Assembly: GCA_025350385.1 (NCBI GenBank)
Contig: JANXXZ010000228.1
Location: forward strand, 1-10,992
Length of the DNA stretch: 10,992 nt
Source of the DNA: Bacteroidales bacterium
GTDB taxonomy: Bacteria > Bacteroidota > Bacteroidia > Bacteroidales > UBA4417
Reading direction: 5' to 3'
Shown here piece by piece: positions 7,308 to 10,992 of this stretch; positions within the stretch are counted from its first letter, which is position 1, and every line of letters begins with the position of its first letter. Below the pieces are notes generated by a model. It was not told where the DNA came from. It searched no databases and saw nothing but the letters and a program-made list of their open reading frames with translations. The position numbers and the translations under genes are program-made.

Positions 7308-7369
7308 AACACAACAACAACAGCTGAACAACTTGATGAAACCGGAAAACTAACCAAAATACCCTACTA

Positions 7370-8626
7370 ATGCTTTACTATCTTTTTACCTTTCTTGATA
7401 AAGCATACGACGTCCCTGGCGCGGGATTGTTCCAGTACATTACTTTCAGGGCTGCATTATCAACCATTCTGTCCCTTTTCATATCTCTCATTTACGGTAA
7501 GCGCGTCATAAACTACCTTCGGTTAAAACAGATAGGTGAAACTGTCCGTGACCTGGGACTGGAAGGACAAAATGAAAAATCCGGCACACCCACTATGGGT
7601 GGATTGATCATTCTGGGTGCTATTCTGATCCCAACCTTACTTTTTGCCAAGCTGAACAACATCTATATTCTCCTCATGCTTTTCGTAACTATCTGGTTGG
7701 GGCTCATAGGCTTCCTGGATGATTATATTAAGGTTTTCAGGAAAAACAAGGAAGGATTAGCAGGCAAATTCAAAATATTGGGTCAGATCATCGCTGGGAT
7801 TGTAATTGGTGCCACCTTATACTTCAGTCCGGCGGTAGTAATTCGCGAACGGCTCCCGGAGAAGAAAGCAGTTGTGAAAACAGGTCAGCTCACGCCCTTT
7901 GAACAGGTAAAGGATCATAATGTGAGGTTTTATCCAAAACCTATCAAATCGACCAAAACTACAATCCCATTCTTCAAAAACAATGAATTCAATTACTCCA
8001 TTCTTATATCATGGATCGGGAAGAACTACCAGAAATATACCTGGCTATTGTTCATAGCGATCGTAATAGTTATCATCACGGCAGTATCAAATGGTTCAAA
8101 CCTCACTGATGGCATGGATGGCCTGGCGACAGGAACTTCAGCGATCATCGGCCTTACACTGGCAATTCTTGCCTTTGTAAGTGGCAATATTGTTTTTGCC
8201 GACTACCTCAAGATTATGTATATACCTAACACCGGGGAACTGGTTGTATATATAAGTGCATTTGTCGGTGCCTGTGTCGGGTTTCTCTGGTACAATTCAT
8301 ATCCAGCGCAAGTATTTATGGGAGATACGGGGAGCCTTGCACTTGGCGGTGCCATTGCAGCTTTTTCCATCATGATCCGTAAAGAATTATTGATCCCGCT
8401 GTTATGTGGCATTTTCCTGGTCGAGAACCTTTCGGTTGTAATCCAGGTAGCTCATTTTAAGAGGACAAAAAGAAAATATGGCGTAGGAAGGAGAATATTC
8501 CTGATGGCGCCTCTTCATCATCATTTCCAGAAAAAGGGATATCCTGAACCTAAAATTGTGATGCGGTTCCTGATCATTGGTATTGCGCTGGCAATTCTTA
8601 CCATGATTACATTGAAGATCAGGTAA
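7370..8626 (+). CDS. mraY: MraY, phospho-MurNAc-pentapeptide transferase
   Basis: A 418-residue polytopic membrane enzyme that transfers phospho-MurNAc-pentapeptide from UDP to undecaprenyl phosphate, making lipid I. Key motifs are all present: GTPTMGG at 72-78, FLDDYIKV with the Asp pair at 117-118, NLTDGMDGL at 244-252, FMGDTGSLALGG at 316-327, and the histidine cluster PLHHHF at 381-386. These hold the Mg2+ and nucleotide site residues. It is longer than the roughly 360-residue E. coli enzyme. The extra length is mostly in residues 155-225, a polar stretch between a hydrophobic segment ending near 153 and one starting near 224, expected on the periplasmic side. A 62-base A/C-rich gap without an evident Shine-Dalgarno precedes it, and murD follows after 11 bases. 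Confidence 0.97.
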   Translation: MLYYLFTFLDKAYDVPGAGLFQYITFRAALSTILSLFISLIYGKRVINYLRLKQIGETVRDLGLEGQNEKSGTPTMGGLIILGAILIPTLLFAKLNNIYILLMLFVTIWLGLIGFLDDYIKVFRKNKEGLAGKFKILGQIIAGIVIGATLYFSPAVVIRERLPEKKAVVKTGQLTPFEQVKDHNVRFYPKPIKSTKTTIPFFKNNEFNYSILISWIGKNYQKYTWLLFIAIVIVIITAVSNGSNLTDGMDGLATGTSAIIGLTLAILAFVSGNIVFADYLKIMYIPNTGELVVYISAFVGACVGFLWYNSYPAQVFMGDTGSLALGGAIAAFSIMIRKELLIPLLCGIFLVENLSVVIQVAHFKRTKRKYGVGRRIFLMAPLHHHFQKKGYPEPKIVMRFLIIGIALAILTMITLKIR

Positions 8627-8637
8627 TACCAGGAAAT

Positions 8638-9978
8638 ATGAGCCGGAAGATCACAATACTCGGGGCAGGCGAAAGTGGAACAGGAGCGGCATTACTTGCA
8701 CAAAAAAAAGGATTTGAGGTTTTTGTTTCGGATGGAGGAAAAATAAAGGAAAAATATATCAACGTTCTTTCAAAGGCCGGAATAGCATTCGAAGAAGGCG
8801 GGCACTCATTTAACCGTGCACTGGAAGCAGACGAGGTTATCAAGAGTCCGGGAATCCCTGATACGGTCCCATTTATCGTTCAACTGGAAAAAAAGGGAAT
8901 CCCAATAATCTCGGAAATTGAGTTTGCAGCCAGGTACACCAAGGCTAAAAAGATCTGCATAACCGGGAGCAATGGCAAAACCACAACCACGCTCCTTACC
9001 TGGCATATCCTGAAAAACGCGGGATTCAATGTTGGCTTGGCCGGAAATGTTGGACAAAGTTTTGCATGGCAGGTAGCCGAACAGGAATTCGACTGGTATG
9101 TATTGGAGATCAGCTCGTTCCAGTTGGACAATATGTTCGACTTCAAGGCTGACATAGCAATCCTTACCAACATAACCCCGGATCACCTGGACCGTTATGA
9201 TCATAAGTTTAAAAACTACATTGATTCAAAGTTCAGGATTACGCGTAACCAGACACCGGCCGATGCCTTCATTTATTGCCTCGACGACGAGGTGACAAAA
9301 GCAGAGATAAGCCGGAGAACCTTCACCGCAAAATGCTATCCTTTTACTGCCTTTGGCACATTGGATCAACCGGGAGCTTACAGTATTGACAGGAAATTAT
9401 TCATAAATCCAAATAACGACCCATTTATTATGACATTGGAAGAACTAGCATTACAAGGACGTCACAATCTTTACAATACGATGGCAGCAGGGATTGCCGG
9501 GCGTCTGGTGGATATCCGGAAGAATAGTATCCGCCAGTCGCTGAGCGATTTCCAGAATGTTGACCATCGCCTTGAATATGTGGCACGCATCCATGGAATC
9601 GAATTTATCAACGACTCCAAGGCTACCAATGTTAACAGCACCTGGTTTGCCCTGGAGAGCATCAGCAAACCGGTTATCTGGATTGCCGGCGGCATTGATA
9701 AGGGAAATGATTATTCCAAGCTTTTTGATATGGTAAAGGGAAAAGTGAAAACCATTATCTGCCTTGGAGCCGATAACACCAAAATCATTGAAATCTTCCG
9801 CGACAAGGTGGAGGCGCTCTATGAAACGAATTCGGCTGAGCAGGCTGTAATGCTTGCATACTCAATCGGTAGACCGGGTGATGTGGTATTACTGTCTCCT
9901 GCATGCGCCAGTTTCGATCTTTTCGAGAATTATGAAGACCGCGGGAACCAATTCAAAACAGCGGTAAAGAAACTTTAA
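8638..9978 (+). CDS. murD: MurD, UDP-MurNAc-L-alanine:D-glutamate ligase
   Basis: A 446-residue cytoplasmic Mur ligase that adds D-glutamate, the second stem-peptide residue, with ATP. The N-terminal domain opens with a Rossmann-like nucleotide fold, ITILGAGESGTGAALL at 5-20, and carries SPGIP at 70-74. The ATPase P-loop is GSNGKTTTT at 110-118. GNVG at 136-139, EISSFQL at 157-163 and NITPDHLDRY at 178-187 are family motifs. Lys198 in YIDSK matches the carbamylated lysine of E. coli MurD. The C-terminal domain has NDSKATN at 325-331, AGGIDKG at 350-356 and LSPACASFDLFENYEDRG at 419-436. AGGA at 8631-8634 is a possible, closely spaced ribosome binding site. Length is normal for the family. Confidence 0.97.
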   Translation: MSRKITILGAGESGTGAALLAQKKGFEVFVSDGGKIKEKYINVLSKAGIAFEEGGHSFNRALEADEVIKSPGIPDTVPFIVQLEKKGIPIISEIEFAARYTKAKKICITGSNGKTTTTLLTWHILKNAGFNVGLAGNVGQSFAWQVAEQEFDWYVLEISSFQLDNMFDFKADIAILTNITPDHLDRYDHKFKNYIDSKFRITRNQTPADAFIYCLDDEVTKAEISRRTFTAKCYPFTAFGTLDQPGAYSIDRKLFINPNNDPFIMTLEELALQGRHNLYNTMAAGIAGRLVDIRKNSIRQSLSDFQNVDHRLEYVARIHGIEFINDSKATNVNSTWFALESISKPVIWIAGGIDKGNDYSKLFDMVKGKVKTIICLGADNTKIIEIFRDKVEALYETNSAEQAVMLAYSIGRPGDVVLLSPACASFDLFENYEDRGNQFKTAVKKL

Positions 9979-10021
9979 ACACCCGAATGAAGAAATCAAC
10001 CGATGACTTTGCAAGGTAAAC

Positions 10022-10025
10022 GGAG
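10022..10025 (+). promoter_or_regulatory. Shine-Dalgarno site of ftsW
   Basis: GGAG lies seven bases upstream of the ATG at 10033, a good Shine-Dalgarno placement. Most genes in this window lack an evident one. With an in-frame TAA at 10027, it fixes the ftsW start at 10033. Confidence 0.55.
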
Positions 10026-10032
10026 ATAAAAA

Positions 10033-10992
10033 ATGTTGCAGATATTGCCAAAAGTAAAAGGGGATAAAATAATATGGGGAGTAGTGATCATACTCTCCCT
10101 TTTCTCGATCCTGGCGGTTTACAGCTCTACTACAACGCTGGCGTACCGCTTTAAACAGGGGAATACAGAGTATTATCTTGTAAAACACCTGAGCATCCTG
10201 ATTTTTGGATTCTTCCTTATGTATTTTGCACATAAGATCAGATATGTGTACTATGCGCGGATATCGCAACTGGCAGTGATAGTGTGTGTTCCGTTACTTC
10301 TGTATACACTGGTTTTCGGCGCTTCCATCAATGAAGCATCCCGCTGGACCACCTTACCCGGCGTAAATATTATGTTCCAGCCTTCCGATTTTGCCAAGCT
10401 GGCGCTGATCATGTTTGTTGCCCGTATGCTGGCCAAAAAACAGGAAAACATCAAGGAGTTCAACAATGCCTTCATCCCCATTCTTGCGCCCATCCTCATC
10501 ATATGCATGCTTATCCTGCCAGCGAATTTCTCAACCGCCGCCATCCTTTTCGTTACCTGCGTGGTACTGATGTTTATAGGCAGGGTTAACCTGAAATACC
10601 TCTTTGGTATGGCGGGAATCGGGGTTATTATCCTGGCCCTGTTTGTCGGGTTCCTGTTTATTTCACCCAAATCAAGCGGACGGCTCGGTACCTGGCAGAG
10701 CAGGATAGAACATTTCCATGGAGGCAGCAGCGAGGAAAACTACCAGGTAGAACAAGCCAAGATCGCCATTGCCAAGGGCGGTGTAGTCGGGAAATTCCCG
10801 GGCAACAGCATGCAGAAAAATTTCCTGCCCAACCCGTTCAATGACTTCATTTACGCAATCATTGTTGAAGAATACGGTCTCATCGGTGCAGTAATCGTTC
10901 TCCTGATGTACCTGATATTGCTTTACAGGGGGATCGTTATTGTATCAAAATCACCGGGGAATTACGGGGCCTTTCTTGCTATCGGGGTCACA
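10033..10992 (+). CDS. ftsW: FtsW, septal peptidoglycan glycosyltransferase (SEDS family), C-terminus cut by window edge
   Basis: The first 320 codons of a SEDS-family membrane protein, open to the right edge. FtsW polymerises lipid II at the septum in complex with FtsI. Many hydrophobic segments are visible, for example about residues 14-30, 51-67, 78-95, 146-163, 167-183 and 190-210. SEDS signatures include ASRWTTLPGVNIMFQPSDFAK spread over 102-122 and the extracytoplasmic loop GKFPGNSMQKNFLP at 253-266. That loop leads into DFIYAIIVEEYGLIGA at 271-286, where Asp271 corresponds to the essential Asp of the family. FtsW rather than RodA is chosen because the gene follows murD inside the dcw cluster, where murG and murC usually come next. 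The start is set by the upstream in-frame stop at 10027 and the GGAG at 10022-10025. Confidence 0.94.
   Translation, partial: MLQILPKVKGDKIIWGVVIILSLFSILAVYSSTTTLAYRFKQGNTEYYLVKHLSILIFGFFLMYFAHKIRYVYYARISQLAVIVCVPLLLYTLVFGASINEASRWTTLPGVNIMFQPSDFAKLALIMFVARMLAKKQENIKEFNNAFIPILAPILIICMLILPANFSTAAILFVTCVVLMFIGRVNLKYLFGMAGIGVIILALFVGFLFISPKSSGRLGTWQSRIEHFHGGSSEENYQVEQAKIAIAKGGVVGKFPGNSMQKNFLPNPFNDFIYAIIVEEYGLIGAVIVLLMYLILLYRGIVIVSKSPGNYGAFLAIGVT

Noticed and set aside
7308..7326. CAA-type short repeat after murE
   Set aside because: Only three or four imperfect triplets in an A/C-rich spacer; too short to call a repeat feature.
9987..10019. Ten-codon open frame between murD and ftsW (MKKSTDDFAR)
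   Set aside because: It is too short to support as a gene and has no convincing ribosome binding site. A leader or coupling peptide is possible but nothing in the sequence shows it.

Overview
The window carries the front half of a division and cell wall (dcw) cluster on the + strand, transcribed left to right, and two acyltransferase genes on the - strand at its left end. The gene set, protein styles and order point to a Bacteroidota bacterium, probably order Bacteroidales. The supporting signs are a Bacteroidota-type FtsL, an FtsI with a C-terminal PASTA domain, an MraY with an enlarged loop, no murF between murE and mraY, few Shine-Dalgarno sequences, and a TAnnTTTG promoter element. The order and family assignments come from recognition of the sequences, not from a database search.

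Left arm (1-1501, - strand): a PlsC-like O-acyltransferase gene (641-1501) is followed 26 bases later by a GNAT-fold N-acyltransferase gene of the 'hemolysin-like' type, which runs off the window edge (1-614). Together they look like the GlsA/GlsB pair that makes N-acyl, O-acyl amino-acid lipids (glycine lipids in Bacteroides; ornithine lipids in other bacteria).

Divergent control region (1502-1817): this holds a match to the Bacteroidota -7 element on the - strand and, on the + strand, three direct repeats at an exact 10-base period (GTGGG, GTGAA, GTGGG). These look like the MraZ operator in front of mraZ.

Right arm (1818-10992, + strand): mraZ, rsmH (mraW), ftsL-like, ftsI, murE, mraY, murD and the first 320 codons of ftsW. 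Spacing is tight: 1 base between rsmH and ftsL, a 4-base ATGA overlap between ftsI and murE, 11 bases between mraY and murD. The larger gaps are 101 bases after mraZ, 62 after murE and 54 after murD. MurE adds meso-diaminopimelate (DNPR motif) and MurD adds D-glutamate to the UDP-MurNAc peptide. MraY moves the finished precursor onto undecaprenyl phosphate. FtsW polymerises lipid II and FtsI cross-links it at the septum, with FtsL as a structural partner. RsmH methylates 16S rRNA, and MraZ is the likely repressor of the cluster.

The core genes look intact, with their catalytic motifs in place. I see no mobile element, CRISPR array, tRNA, rRNA or foreign-looking island. I found no convincing undescribed system. 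The points most worth a second look are the MraZ-box array, the lipid acyltransferase pair divergent from the dcw cluster, and some lineage-specific variations.
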